Assembly: GCF_916618885.1 (NCBI RefSeq)
Contig: NZ_CAKAKH010000001.1
Location: 1,240,001 to 1,304,000 of the forward strand
Source of the DNA: Marinilactibacillus sp. Marseille-P9653
GTDB taxonomy: Bacteria > Bacillota > Bacilli > Lactobacillales > Carnobacteriaceae_A
DNA length: 64,000 nt
Direction of reading: 5' to 3'
The translations under genes and the position numbers were made by a program. Under the pieces are notes generated by a model. It did not search any database and was not told the DNA's origin. It was given only the letters and a program-made list of their open reading frames with translations. Below are positions 1 to 12,085 of this stretch, piece by piece (the first letter of the stretch is position 1; the number at the start of each line of letters is the position of its first letter).

Positions 1-415
1 AGGCTGTGAGATTATTGCACTCGATGCCACCGATCAAAGACGACCAGAGGGACAATCACTTGAAGATTTTGTAAAACACATTCGAGAAAAGTATCCTGAT
101 GTCCTATTGATGGCCGATAGTTCAACTATAGAAGAAGTCATGGAAGCAGAGAAACTAGGGTTTGATCTTCTTTCGACCACATTGATGGGGTATACAGAAA
201 AGTCAAAAGGATTAAATATAGCAGATCAAGATTTTGAGAAACTAAAAATCATTTTAGAATCTGTTGAAACACCCGTCATAGCGGAAGGACATATTGATAC
301 ACCGGAGAAAGCAAAAAGATGTTTGGAGTTAGGTGTACATTCTGTAGTTGTTGGCAGTGCCATTACACGTCCTCAATTGATCACTGAACAATTTGTCAAT
401 AAAATCATAATGTAA
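1..415 (+). CDS. nanE: N-acetylmannosamine-6-phosphate 2-epimerase, 3' part
   Basis: This is the C-terminal 137 codons of a TIM-barrel epimerase that converts N-acetylmannosamine-6-P to N-acetylglucosamine-6-P in cytoplasmic sialic acid / amino sugar catabolism. The reading frame is open from base 2, so the gene is cut by the window edge. Visible family motifs are ALDATDQRRPEG near the left edge, LLMADSST, and the C-terminal phosphate-binding stretch GVHSVVVGSAITRP. The rest of any nan operon would lie to the left and cannot be seen. A strong terminator follows immediately, so this is the last gene of its transcript. Family assignment is confident; the substrate is inferred from the family. 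Confidence 0.88.
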   Translation, partial: GCEIIALDATDQRRPEGQSLEDFVKHIREKYPDVLLMADSSTIEEVMEAEKLGFDLLSTTLMGYTEKSKGLNIADQDFEKLKIILESVETPVIAEGHIDTPEKAKRCLELGVHSVVVGSAITRPQLITEQFVNKIIM

Positions 416-418
416 CGC

Positions 419-455
419 AAAAAGTCGGTAGAGGAGTCTATCGACTTTTTGTTTT
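419..455 (+). terminator. Intrinsic terminator after nanE
   Basis: A 13-bp stem (AAAAAGTCGGTAG at 419-431 pairing with CTATCGACTTTTT at 438-450, one G-U pair) with a 6-nt loop runs into a T-rich tail. It starts four bases after the nanE stop codon. Confidence 0.85.
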
Positions 456-485
456 CAAATATTCTGATCATTTAAGGTAAATCTT

Positions 486-514
486 TTGAGAAAAACCTAT
501 AGCTACGGTACATT
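486..514 (+). promoter_or_regulatory. Probable sigma-A promoter for the glucose dehydrogenase gene
   Basis: A -35 TTGAGA (486-491) and -10 TACATT (509-514) are separated by 17 bp. They lie between the nanE terminator and the next start codon. The match is good but not consensus. Confidence 0.45.
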
Positions 515-543
515 TAAAAAGAAAGAAGTCGTTTAATCAATAG

Positions 544-1347
<804 letters not shown>

Positions 1348-1401
1348 TTTAGGGCTTGCAAAAAGATGAACTAACTTTTAAAAAATTATATTAATAAATA
1401 T

Positions 1402-1446
1402 AAACCTCAGCGAGAGTCCTGTAAGACTCTCACTGAGGTTTTTGTT
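1402..1446 (+). terminator. Intrinsic terminator after gdh
   Basis: AAACCTCAG and GAGAGTC (1402-1418) pair with GACTCTC and CTGAGGTTT (1425-1441), interrupted by one C/A mismatch, followed by a T-rich stretch. Confidence 0.85.
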
Positions 1447-1587
1447 GTTGCCTCTATAATTAAGAGACGTCATTCTTATTTTTCGATAAACTAAGGTTAG
1501 ATCCTCACGTTCGAGCATATCATTAGAAACGACAAAAGTAAGTGCGTTACAATAATTTTGTCAAAAGTAATGAAAGGATGTTCTAAG

Positions 1588-2436
1588 ATGAAGAAAATGG
1601 AAACGTACGAATTAAATGACGGATCAAGCATTCCAAAAATTGGATTGGGTACTGTAAACATTCAAGGCGCGACTGGAGTCAATAGTATCTTGACCGCTAT
1701 TGAGGCAGGTTACCGCGTCATTGATACTTCAACTAACTACATGAACGAAGGAATGGTTGGGGAAGCAATCCGACGTTCTTCTGTTCCAAGAGAAGAATTG
1801 ATTATTAGTTCTAAGCTTCCTGGAATGGCACATGATTATGATAAAGCCATCAAAATGATTCAAGAGTCGCTATATAGATTAGGAATTGATTATTTTGATA
1901 AATATCTTATTCACTGGCCGCTACCAAAACAAGGTAAGTATGATCAAGCTTGGCAAGCGTTAGTCGATGCACAGAAATTTGGGTTGATCAAAACCATTGG
2001 TGTTTCAAACTTCTTAGAAGAACACCTGAATACGATAATCGACAAAACAGGTGTTACACCTGCTACAAACCAAATTGAAAGACATCCTTACTTCAACAAT
2101 AATGAACTAGTTGAAACAAACAAAAAGCTTGGCATTTTAACTGAAGCTTGGAGTCCATTTGGTAGAGAAATCAACGATGTAATCGAGCACGAAACCATTA
2201 CTGAGATTGCTAAAAAGTACGATAAATCGCCTACTCAAGTGATTTTAAGATGGAATTTACAAAACGGGGTTATGCCTATTGTGAAATCTTCTTCGTACAA
2301 GCATCAAAAAGCAAACCTTGATGTATTCGATTTTGAATTGTCACAAGAAGATATTGACACTATTGATGGATTGGATAAAGGAGAGCCTGGCCGTGTAGAA
2401 GGACAGCATCCGAATGAATATGAAGAATTTGGATAG
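1588..2436 (+). CDS. Aldo/keto reductase
   Basis: This 282-aa protein is a soluble NADPH-dependent aldehyde/ketone reductase of the 2,5-diketo-D-gluconate reductase-like branch. The catalytic tetrad is visible as Asp46, Tyr51, Lys76 and His109. Family motifs GLGTVNIQG, YRVIDTSTNY and GVSNFLEEHL are present, and PIVKSSS is in the C-terminal NADP-binding region. I chose the ATG at 1588, preceded by AAAGGA nine bases upstream, over an upstream in-frame TTG at 1558 that has no ribosome site. It is single-gene and closed by a terminator. The natural substrate cannot be read from sequence. Confidence 0.85.
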   Translation: MKKMETYELNDGSSIPKIGLGTVNIQGATGVNSILTAIEAGYRVIDTSTNYMNEGMVGEAIRRSSVPREELIISSKLPGMAHDYDKAIKMIQESLYRLGIDYFDKYLIHWPLPKQGKYDQAWQALVDAQKFGLIKTIGVSNFLEEHLNTIIDKTGVTPATNQIERHPYFNNNELVETNKKLGILTEAWSPFGREINDVIEHETITEIAKKYDKSPTQVILRWNLQNGVMPIVKSSSYKHQKANLDVFDFELSQEDIDTIDGLDKGEPGRVEGQHPNEYEEFG

Positions 2437-2450
2437 AATTTAAATTTACG

Positions 2451-2484
2451 GACAGTTTGCTATTAACAGCAAACTGTCTTTTTT
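2451..2484 (+). terminator. Intrinsic terminator after the aldo/keto reductase gene
   Basis: GACAGTTTGC (2451-2460) and GCAAACTGTC (2469-2478) form a perfect 10-bp stem with an 8-nt loop followed by six T. Confidence 0.9.
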
Positions 2485-2547
2485 AATGGATAAAAAGCTT
2501 ATTCTGTTCAAACCATCATAATTTTTCTGAAATTGTGTTCAAACTAA

Positions 2548-2576
2548 TTGATATTTGTTTTATATTTGTCTATGAT
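2548..2576 (+). promoter_or_regulatory. Sigma-A promoter of the first beta-glucoside PTS operon
   Basis: TTGATA (2548-2553) and TATGAT (2571-2576) are separated by exactly 17 bp, about 90 bp before the PTS gene. No RAT-like antiterminator sequence is visible between this promoter and the gene. Confidence 0.6.
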
Positions 2577-2615
2577 TAAGTTCTGACTTTAAATAACACT
2601 AATTTTATATAAGTA

Positions 2616-5991
<3,376 letters not shown>

Positions 5992-6049
5992 CAAAAAGAC
6001 TGGTAAAAGTCTTTAATGAACATTAATTTAAAAATTGAAAGAAAGAAAA

Positions 6050-6095
6050 CCGTCAAAATAAAGGATTTAATATCCTCATTTTGACGGCTTTTTTT
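6050..6095 (+). terminator. Intrinsic terminator of the first PTS/GH1 operon
   Basis: CCGTCAAAAT (6050-6059) pairs with ATTTTGACGG (6078-6087). An inner GGAT/ATCC helix is nested in the loop, and a run of T follows the stem. Confidence 0.85.
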
Positions 6096-6238
6096 GAAAT
6101 AGTTACTTTAAAGATGATTCGGCAAGTTGCAGATCAGAGCAAATAACAAAATAAATGAATAGACGATTGGTCTCTTAAACTGGAAATTAAAGAGAATGGC
6201 TAATATATATGTTTATGAATATATGTCACATGAACGTA

Positions 6239-7369
6239 CTAGGAGTTTTTTAGATAGTTAGGTGTTTGTGAAGAGCGCTTTTTGAATACCCAGTTCTTTT
6301 GAATATAAAATCCTATACAAAATATAAGTGCATCTACAGGAATTTTGATGACCCACTCTAAATCAAAAGAAAGAACAGATACTATTGTTTGAACCAAGAA
6401 TGCGGAAGTCATCATCTCAGCAACAAACAAAACCGTGTAACGATATACGGAACGAGAAGATTGTTTACTTTTAAAGACTAAATATTTGTTTGTTAGAAAA
6501 TTAAAACAAGCCGATCCAAAACGAGCAAAAATGGTGGCTAAAATAATATAGTAATTCTGTATCCAATTAGATAATAAGAAAACAAATATAGCAAATAAAA
6601 GTATATCAATTAAGAAAGAAAAGATCGCTGAAAGACTATACTTAAAGAAAGTTTTATAGATTTTTATTGAATCGATCATAGGATTAAAATGAGAAGATTC
6701 ATTGTTATTTAAATATACGGTAGAGATTGGTGTTTCTACGATTGAAATATCCTGATCTTTGAAAAATAAAAGCATATTCATTTCATATTCGTATCGATCT
6801 CCTTCAACCTTCAATAGGTCGCCAAGAACTCCTACCGGTATAACCCTCAAGCCTGTTTGGGTATCACTGATGTTGATTCCATGAAAAAGTCTAAGCGTTC
6901 CTCTCGAAAAAACATTTCCAAAACGGCTTCTAAATGGAACAGATTCTTTTTCAAAATTTCTACAACCCAATATGACAGAACAATGATTTGAATAATACTC
7001 TTGAAGGCAGTTCGAAATATCTGATGGTGTATGTTGACCATCTCCGTCTACTGTAACAACTGCTGACATTTCAGGAAATTCTTTTCTTACATAGTTAAAG
7101 GCTGTTCTTAATGCCTGACCTTTGCCTAAATTTTCGTCATGAGTAAGTAGATGAGTATTTGGGTCAACTGCTAGTTGATCAAAGACAGCCAAAGTATCAG
7201 CATCACTTCCATCATTTACTAAAATGATAGGAGAGCGCTCACTAACTTCAGTTCGAAGGTCCTGAACAAGCTTAATTAGTTTTTCGTCTGGATCTAACGA
7301 CGGAATAACTATAATAAAATCTTGATTTTTAGTATAAGAAAATAGATTGTCTTCTGTGTGCTCACTCAA
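6239..7369 (-). CDS. GT2 glycosyltransferase fused to a GtrA-like membrane domain
   Basis: The product (376 aa) joins an N-terminal family 2 glycosyltransferase with a C-terminal GtrA-like four-helix membrane domain (about residues 235-365). GT2 landmarks are FIIVIPSLDP, ILVNDGSDADT, LGKGQALRTAF and the DGDGQHTPSD metal/nucleotide site. Such two-domain proteins transfer sugars to or from polyprenyl phosphate, typically for cell-wall polysaccharide or teichoic acid glycosylation; the sugar is not known here. I place the start at TTG 7369 because AAAGGAGG (7377-7384) lies seven bases upstream. The longer frame from ATG 7411 would bury that ribosome site and begin directly after a GAGGA. It is an isolated gene. 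Confidence 0.8.
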   Translation of the reverse strand: MSEHTEDNLFSYTKNQDFIIVIPSLDPDEKLIKLVQDLRTEVSERSPIILVNDGSDADTLAVFDQLAVDPNTHLLTHDENLGKGQALRTAFNYVRKEFPEMSAVVTVDGDGQHTPSDISNCLQEYYSNHCSVILGCRNFEKESVPFRSRFGNVFSRGTLRLFHGINISDTQTGLRVIPVGVLGDLLKVEGDRYEYEMNMLLFFKDQDISIVETPISTVYLNNNESSHFNPMIDSIKIYKTFFKYSLSAIFSFLIDILLFAIFVFLLSNWIQNYYIILATIFARFGSACFNFLTNKYLVFKSKQSSRSVYRYTVLFVAEMMTSAFLVQTIVSVLSFDLEWVIKIPVDALIFCIGFYIQKNWVFKKRSSQTPNYLKNS

Positions 7370-7381
7370 AAAGAGACCTCC

Positions 7382-7401
7382 TTTACTATAAGTATAGTAA
7401 A
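7382..7401 (-). repeat. 20-bp palindrome overlapping the ribosome site of the glycosyltransferase gene
   Basis: On the plus strand TTTACTATA (7382-7390) and TATAGTAAA (7393-7401) are perfect inverted repeats around two bases. On the coding strand the second arm runs into AAAGGAGG, so a hairpin would include the first bases of the ribosome site. It could also act as a repressor operator. Function is unknown. Confidence 0.45.
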
Positions 7402-7444
7402 ATTTAGCCATTCCTCAAAATATTATAACTTGAAATGACTCATC

Positions 7445-7476
7445 AAAGAAAAGAGTTGCCTACTAAAAGGCAACTC
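7445..7476 (-). terminator. Intrinsic terminator of the minus-strand aldo/keto reductase gene
   Basis: On the minus strand GAGTTGCC and GGCAACTC (plus coordinates 7453-7460 and 7469-7476) form a perfect 8-bp stem followed by TTTTCTTT. Confidence 0.75.
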
Positions 7477-7498
7477 CTTAAGATATTCGTCATGTATT

Positions 7499-8311
7499 TT
7501 ATTTTCTTACGTCGTCCATTTGCATCAATTGTTTCATGTCTTCTTCTGAAATTTCAAAGTCGACTTCCTTGTTTTGAATGATACGTTCTTCGTGAGTTGA
7601 TTTTGGTAAAGGTAACGTATCTCTTTCTAGACAGTATCTGATAAGCAATTGAGCTGGAGTAACATCATATTTATCAGCTAATGCTTTGATGTCATCATTT
7701 TTCAAAAGCTCGCCAGTTGCTAGTGGAGAATAGGCTTCAACAACAATATTGTGTTCTTTACAGAATGCTAGTAGATCTTCTTGGTCTCGTCCAACATAAA
7801 AAGGAATTTGATTTACCATCGGCACGATATCGCAATTATCTAATAATGCTTGGATATCCTTTATCTCAAAGTTAGAAACGCCGATTGCTTTAATTTTACC
7901 TTCATTGTATAACTGTTCCATTGCTTTCCAAGATTGAATATTACCTTCAGTACAGTCTTTTCCGATTTCATCCCAAGGCCATGGTGCATGGATTAAATAT
8001 AAGTCTAAATAATCAACATCAAGATTTGTAATAGTTTCATCAAATGCTTTTAAAGTTTCTTCGAACCCTTTGATTTGAGCTGGCAGTTTACTTGTAATAA
8101 ACACTTCTTCTCTTGGTAGATTGAAATCCTTGATTGCTTTTCCAACATTTTCTTCATTTTGGTAAGCTAGTGCAGTATCGATGTGTGTATAGCCATTTTT
8201 CAATGCCATCGTGACTGAATCGTAAGCTTCGTCATTCGGGATTTGCCAAGTACCGAAACCGATTTTTGGTATTTCAACATCATTATGGAACTTAAAGTTT
8301 GCATTATTCAT
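7499..8311 (-). CDS. Aldo/keto reductase
   Basis: This 270-aa soluble NADPH-dependent reductase carries the AKR tetrad Asp45, Tyr50, Lys75 and His108. It has the family motifs IPKIGFGTWQIP, YTHIDTALAYQNE, KAIGVSNFEI and LPLPKSTHEERI. Its length is typical of the 2,5-diketogluconic acid reductase group. GGAGG lies 12 bases before the ATG, a slightly long spacing. It diverges from a small membrane protein gene, and a 12-bp inverted repeat lies in the shared upstream region, suggesting common control. It is only distantly like the other two AKRs in this window. The substrate is not determinable. Confidence 0.85.
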   Translation of the reverse strand: MNNANFKFHNDVEIPKIGFGTWQIPNDEAYDSVTMALKNGYTHIDTALAYQNEENVGKAIKDFNLPREEVFITSKLPAQIKGFEETLKAFDETITNLDVDYLDLYLIHAPWPWDEIGKDCTEGNIQSWKAMEQLYNEGKIKAIGVSNFEIKDIQALLDNCDIVPMVNQIPFYVGRDQEDLLAFCKEHNIVVEAYSPLATGELLKNDDIKALADKYDVTPAQLLIRYCLERDTLPLPKSTHEERIIQNKEVDFEISEEDMKQLMQMDDVRK

Positions 8312-8365
8312 AAATTAAACAATCCTCCATTACAATTTTTGACTACGGTTACTATTTTACAGTAA

Positions 8366-8393
8366 AGTTAAATGTAAGTCTTTACATTTAACT
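8366..8393. promoter_or_regulatory. Candidate operator between divergent genes
   Basis: AGTTAAATGTAA (8366-8377) and TTACATTTAACT (8382-8393) form a perfect 12-bp inverted repeat with a 4-bp spacer. The right arm overlaps TTTACA (8381-8386), a possible -35 lying 17 bp before AATATT (8404-8409) for the plus-strand gene. It is of the size bound by dimeric repressors. The regulator is not identified. Confidence 0.5.
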
Positions 8394-8430
8394 CAGTCAG
8401 CAAAATATTTACTAAAAAGGAGAAAGTACA

Positions 8431-8775
8431 ATGGAATGGTTTGCATCTGCATGCTTTACGATTGGATTGAGTTTAATTCTCTATGCAATGATATTGATCT
8501 TAAAAGGGCGCATAGATAATAGAGTAGTTAGGATATATGCAGTGAATCAGTATGTAGTGAGAAGTTATTCGGAAAGTACAGGGTTGCTACACAAACGTTT
8601 AAGAGTTCTGATTGTCTCCAGTACAGTTTTATTTATATTATTGAGTTGGACAGCGTTGATTAATCTGTTTACTGGGATGAATAATCTTTTTTTCTGGAGT
8701 CTAGCAGGTATGATAGTCATTATCGGTTTTCAACCTTTAGTGGCATGGATCTTGAATAAAAATAATGGCAAGTAA
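8431..8775 (+). CDS. Small membrane protein of unknown function
   Basis: The 114-aa product has three predicted hydrophobic segments (about residues 4-24, 57-78 and 84-106) and a basic loop between the first two, so it should sit in the cytoplasmic membrane. I do not recognise the family; a resemblance to DUF3899-type small membrane proteins is possible but weak. AAAAGGAGAAAG precedes the ATG. The gene diverges from an aldo/keto reductase across a candidate operator and converges on an SDR gene across a shared terminator. Confidence 0.65.
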   Translation: MEWFASACFTIGLSLILYAMILILKGRIDNRVVRIYAVNQYVVRSYSESTGLLHKRLRVLIVSSTVLFILLSWTALINLFTGMNNLFFWSLAGMIVIIGFQPLVAWILNKNNGK

Positions 8776-8790
8776 ATAGAAAACTAAATA

Positions 8791-8833
8791 AAAGTCCGCT
8801 AGCATCTGATTTAGATACTAGCGGACTTTTATT
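8791..8833. terminator. Bidirectional terminator between convergent genes
   Basis: AAAGTCCGCTAG (8791-8802) and CTAGCGGACTTT (8818-8829) form a perfect 12-bp stem extended by ATCT/AGAT, with A-rich and T-rich flanks. It can serve both the plus-strand membrane protein gene and the minus-strand SDR gene. Confidence 0.88.
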
Positions 8834-8860
8834 ATTCTTGAAGCAATACTTTAAATTTGC

Positions 8861-9751
8861 TTATGAAAGTGGTGTACCACCAGTAATACCGAAAATTTGA
8901 CCAGTAACGTAGTTAGCTTTTTCAGAAGCAAGATAAACATACATATCAGCTAATTCAGCAGGTTGGCCCGCTCTTTTAAGTGGAACTTGTTTACCAAATT
9001 CTGGGATAGTATCTTGCGGCTGTCCTCCAGAAACTTGAAGTGCAGTCCATACTGGACCAGGAGCAATTGAGTTCACACGAATGCCTTTAGGTGCAAGTTG
9101 CTTACCTAAACCAATTGTGAATCCTCTAATCGCATACTTAGTAGAAGCGTAGTCCAATAAGTTTGCAGATGGATCGTATCCTTGTACAGAAGAAGTTGTA
9201 ATAATAGAAGCTCCTTCAGATAAGTGAGGAATCGCTGCTTGAATTGACCAGAACATAGAATAAATATTCGTTTCAAAAGTACTTGTTAATTGTTCTGTTG
9301 TAATATCCTCAATATTTGACACTGCTTGCTGTTTACCAGCGACTAAAGCCAGTACATCAAGTCCACCTAATTCGGAAACAGCTTTTTCAACCATTCCTTT
9401 AGAGAATTCTTCGCTTCTTAAATCCCCTGGGATAAGAACAGCTTTTTTACCTTCTGCTTCAATTAATTGCTTAACATCATCTGCATCTGGTTGTTCTTCT
9501 GGAAGATAGTTGATTGCGACATCTGCACCTTCACGCGCATATGCAATTGCTGCAGCACGACCGATACCAGAATCTCCTCCGGTAACTAATATACGTTTGC
9601 CTTTTAATTGTCCATTTCCTACATATGAAGTTTCTCCGCAGTCAGGTACTGGATCCATCTCTTTTTGAAGACCTGGAGGTGTCTGAGGTTGCTTTGGAAA
9701 TTCTCCGTTGAAATATTGATCTAATGGATTGACATTTTGTTCATTACTCAT
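8861..9751 (-). CDS. SDR oxidoreductase with N-terminal extension, general-stress type
   Basis: The 296-aa product has about 45 extra N-terminal residues before the SDR core, typical of the YhdF/YdaD/YghA group of NAD(P)-dependent oxidoreductases found in stress regulons. The cofactor motif TGGDSGIG is at residues 57-64. Catalytic Ser188, Tyr201 and Lys205 (YASTK) are present, with LVAG in place of the usual NNAG. The start is ATG 9751 with GGGAG 12 bases upstream. It stands alone on the minus strand between two terminator-bounded regions. Stress induction is inferred from relatives; the substrate is unknown. Confidence 0.83.
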   Translation of the reverse strand: MSNEQNVNPLDQYFNGEFPKQPQTPPGLQKEMDPVPDCGETSYVGNGQLKGKRILVTGGDSGIGRAAAIAYAREGADVAINYLPEEQPDADDVKQLIEAEGKKAVLIPGDLRSEEFSKGMVEKAVSELGGLDVLALVAGKQQAVSNIEDITTEQLTSTFETNIYSMFWSIQAAIPHLSEGASIITTSSVQGYDPSANLLDYASTKYAIRGFTIGLGKQLAPKGIRVNSIAPGPVWTALQVSGGQPQDTIPEFGKQVPLKRAGQPAELADMYVYLASEKANYVTGQIFGITGGTPLS

Positions 9752-10224
9752 TTTTCAAAATCGCTCCCTTAAATTTAATATGTACCTATCATAAACCCAG
9801 AGAGCATAGTCTCAAAATGTAACGCTCAGGACTTAAATTTAAAATAATTTAGATAGAATTAGGAGCGTTTATAACTAAACTAACAAGTGAGTTAAAGTTT
9901 TATAGAAAATCAAATTTATCTATTTACGACAGAATTAATATTAGTGCCCCGTAGAAACGGTTAGTAGTAGATTTGTACTTTAAAGATCACTTTTACGGTT
10001 GTTAGTGAAATTGTAATCAATAGACAAAATCGGAATGGATAGAATAGTATTTATTTAACATTCTATTTATTTAATAGAATTAATTTATGAGAGTTTTATT
10101 TAGATATAAAGCTTTAAAATAAGGTTATTTATGCTATTAAATCAATTAATGTCATAAAACGTCCACAAGTTTAATTGTTTGAATAGTTATATTAATGATA
10201 GTATGATGGAAATGATAAATAGAT
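9752..10224. other. 473-bp intergenic region between divergent genes
   Basis: No convincing gene is seen in this AT-rich stretch. It holds a probable minus-strand promoter for the SDR gene (TTGAGA and TATGAT on the minus strand, plus 9810-9815 and 9788-9793, spacer 16). It also has an AT-rich 8-bp hairpin (ATTCTATT at 10060-10067 with AATAGAAT at 10073-10080) and, at its right end, the promoter of the WxL locus. Confidence 0.5.
10179..10207 (+). promoter_or_regulatory. Sigma-A promoter of the WxL surface-protein locus
   Basis: TTGAAT (10179-10184) and TATGAT (10202-10207) are 17 bp apart. The predicted transcript start near 10214 leaves only about 11 bases before the TTG at 10225, which has no ribosome site. 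This bears on the true start of the first gene. Confidence 0.6.
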
Positions 10225-12039
10225 TTGACTAGGTCATTTTTCTTTAAAAGGTTATTGTCCTATTTAATTAAACTAAAACACACTGATAGTCAGGGGGTAG
10301 TTAGAATAGTTAAATTTAGAAAAATCATTATTATTTTTAATTTTTTAGTTATTCTGACACTTCTAGTCCAGTTTGTTTCACCGGTTATTGCGGAGACGCT
10401 TAATCGAAGTGATGCTGAAACGGAAGAAATTCAGGATGATGAATCTGAAGTCTTAATGGAGTCTGAGGAATTAGACACTAGAGACAAAGTCGTTGACAGT
10501 GAAGTAGAAGTAGAAGAAATCGAACAGATAAGTAATGAGGTCGAAGAACCAACATCAGAGCAAGAACCAGAGCAAGAATCAGAACAAGAAGCTATAGAAG
10601 AAAACGAAATATTTTCTGAAGGGGTTATTGAAGAAAGTCCTATTTCACTATCCCGAGCAGCAGCGGTTGACGCAGGAATATTAAATGGTTCGACACTATC
10701 AGTGACGAATACTAGAATAAACAATCAAGATAGAATTACGCTCACTTTAAATGGTACGGGTGTATTAGATCTTGCACTTTTAAGAACATCCACAATTATT
10801 TTTAATCTTCCACCAGAGCTTATGAATGGGATTGTAAATAGAACAGGTAGAACAGAAATTCCTAGACTTCTGAATTTGGGAACACAAAATATGAATTATA
10901 ATGCCAATCAAATTGGCTTAGATACAGTTAATGATCAAGTCTTCATAACGATGTCGACATCATTGCTTAATCTTAGTTTAGGTGGCCATTATACTTATAC
11001 AATTAATCTGTTCTATGATAGATTGCCACTCGTTAATAATGGAACCTATAACTTCAGTGCAGCTTTAGTTACAGGAGGCTCTATTTTAGACCTTGATTTG
11101 ATTAGTCAAAACAGAGATACCGCAACTTTACAAGTAACAAATCCGACGGTACCACCACTAACTTTCACCACACCAATATTTTCAACAGATGGTACGATTC
11201 GTGGAACTGGAGTACCAGGCTATACAGCTAGGATTACAGTAGGAGGACAAACTTTCACTTCAGTAGTGGCCGCTAATGGAACTTTTTCAGTAGATATTGG
11301 AGCTCGTGAAGCGGGAACTATTATACGTGGGATACAAGTTAGAGAAAACGTTTTATTGAGTTCTGAAATCACTACTACAGTTATTCAAAGGCCAAATCCA
11401 CCGAATTTACTAGAGATTTATGATCAAGATACAGTGGTCAGAGGAACAGCGCCCCCTTACACTACAGTTCTGCTGACTATTGGAACTCAATCTTACTCAG
11501 GTCCTGTTGGTAACGATGGAACTTTTGCAATTAATATTCAATCCGCTCGAGCGGTAGGTACTCAAATTTCCGCTGTGACCATTAACGCTCAGCAACATTC
11601 CAGTTTACCAGGCGGTGGGATCGTGCTTGCAAGTGCACTATCTTTAGTATCAGTTCCTGAAACTATGCCTTTTGGTACACATAATTTAGAAAATGTTGGT
11701 TCGTTAATGCCTTTGGATGATTCTAGTTGGGCTATTGGAGTTCAAGATACTCGCGCGACAGGTAGTCGTTGGCGATTGGATGCTACTTTGGCGCACCCAC
11801 TAAGAGCCGGAACGATGCAGAGCGAATTGCCTGAAGCGTTAGTTTTCGTTGATCAAAATAATCAAGTGACGCCATTATCAAGTTCAGCATTAACGGTTTT
11901 TTCCGGAACGACCACCTCTAGGGAGCCAGTGAATATATCCTGGCCAACAAATAGAGGGCCGATGCTTCAAATAGTACCAGAAGCTATGGCAGACACTTAC
12001 AGTACAACTATTACCTGGACACTATCAGATGTCCCTTAA
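10225..12039 (+). CDS. WxL-domain surface adhesin with acidic stalk and Ig-like repeats
   Basis: This secreted cell-surface protein (604 aa as drawn) has a hydrophobic signal segment (about residues 32-54, ending VSPVIAET). A Glu-rich, low-complexity stretch follows (about 60-135), then an adhesin-like beta-rich domain (about 145-305). Two Ig-like repeats with the pattern GTG.PGYTARITVGGQ / GTAPPYTTVLLTIG span about 315-475. The C-terminal WxL domain has its two signature motifs, W516-R-L and W598-T-L. WxL domains bind peptidoglycan non-covalently. The TTG at 10225 lacks a ribosome site; AGGGGG at 10292-10297 sits eight bases before an in-frame ATA at 10306, which would give an ordinary signal peptide starting MVKFRK. 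First gene of a three-gene locus. Confidence 0.82.
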   Translation: MTRSFFFKRLLSYLIKLKHTDSQGVVRIVKFRKIIIIFNFLVILTLLVQFVSPVIAETLNRSDAETEEIQDDESEVLMESEELDTRDKVVDSEVEVEEIEQISNEVEEPTSEQEPEQESEQEAIEENEIFSEGVIEESPISLSRAAAVDAGILNGSTLSVTNTRINNQDRITLTLNGTGVLDLALLRTSTIIFNLPPELMNGIVNRTGRTEIPRLLNLGTQNMNYNANQIGLDTVNDQVFITMSTSLLNLSLGGHYTYTINLFYDRLPLVNNGTYNFSAALVTGGSILDLDLISQNRDTATLQVTNPTVPPLTFTTPIFSTDGTIRGTGVPGYTARITVGGQTFTSVVAANGTFSVDIGAREAGTIIRGIQVRENVLLSSEITTTVIQRPNPPNLLEIYDQDTVVRGTAPPYTTVLLTIGTQSYSGPVGNDGTFAINIQSARAVGTQISAVTINAQQHSSLPGGGIVLASALSLVSVPETMPFGTHNLENVGSLMPLDDSSWAIGVQDTRATGSRWRLDATLAHPLRAGTMQSELPEALVFVDQNNQVTPLSSSALTVFSGTTTSREPVNISWPTNRGPMLQIVPEAMADTYSTTITWTLSDVP

Positions 12040-12085
12040 CTTGTGATTCAACTATAAAAACTACATTCCTTGAGGAGGAAAAATA

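Noticed and set aside
5995-6014. Small hairpin right after the first GH1 gene
   Set aside because: The AAAGACT/AGTCTTT stem is short and not followed by a T tract; the stronger terminator at 6050-6095 is the likely end.
10500-10620. Possible tandem repeat in the Glu-rich stretch of the WxL adhesin
   Set aside because: The residues (EQEPEQESEQEA) are low-complexity, but the DNA shows only short imperfect repeats, so I did not list a separate repeat feature.
10431-10724. Serine-rich 97-codon minus-strand open frame
   Set aside because: It is the reverse of the Glu-rich stalk of the WxL adhesin; GAA/GAG codons read backwards give Ser/Phe, so it is not a gene.
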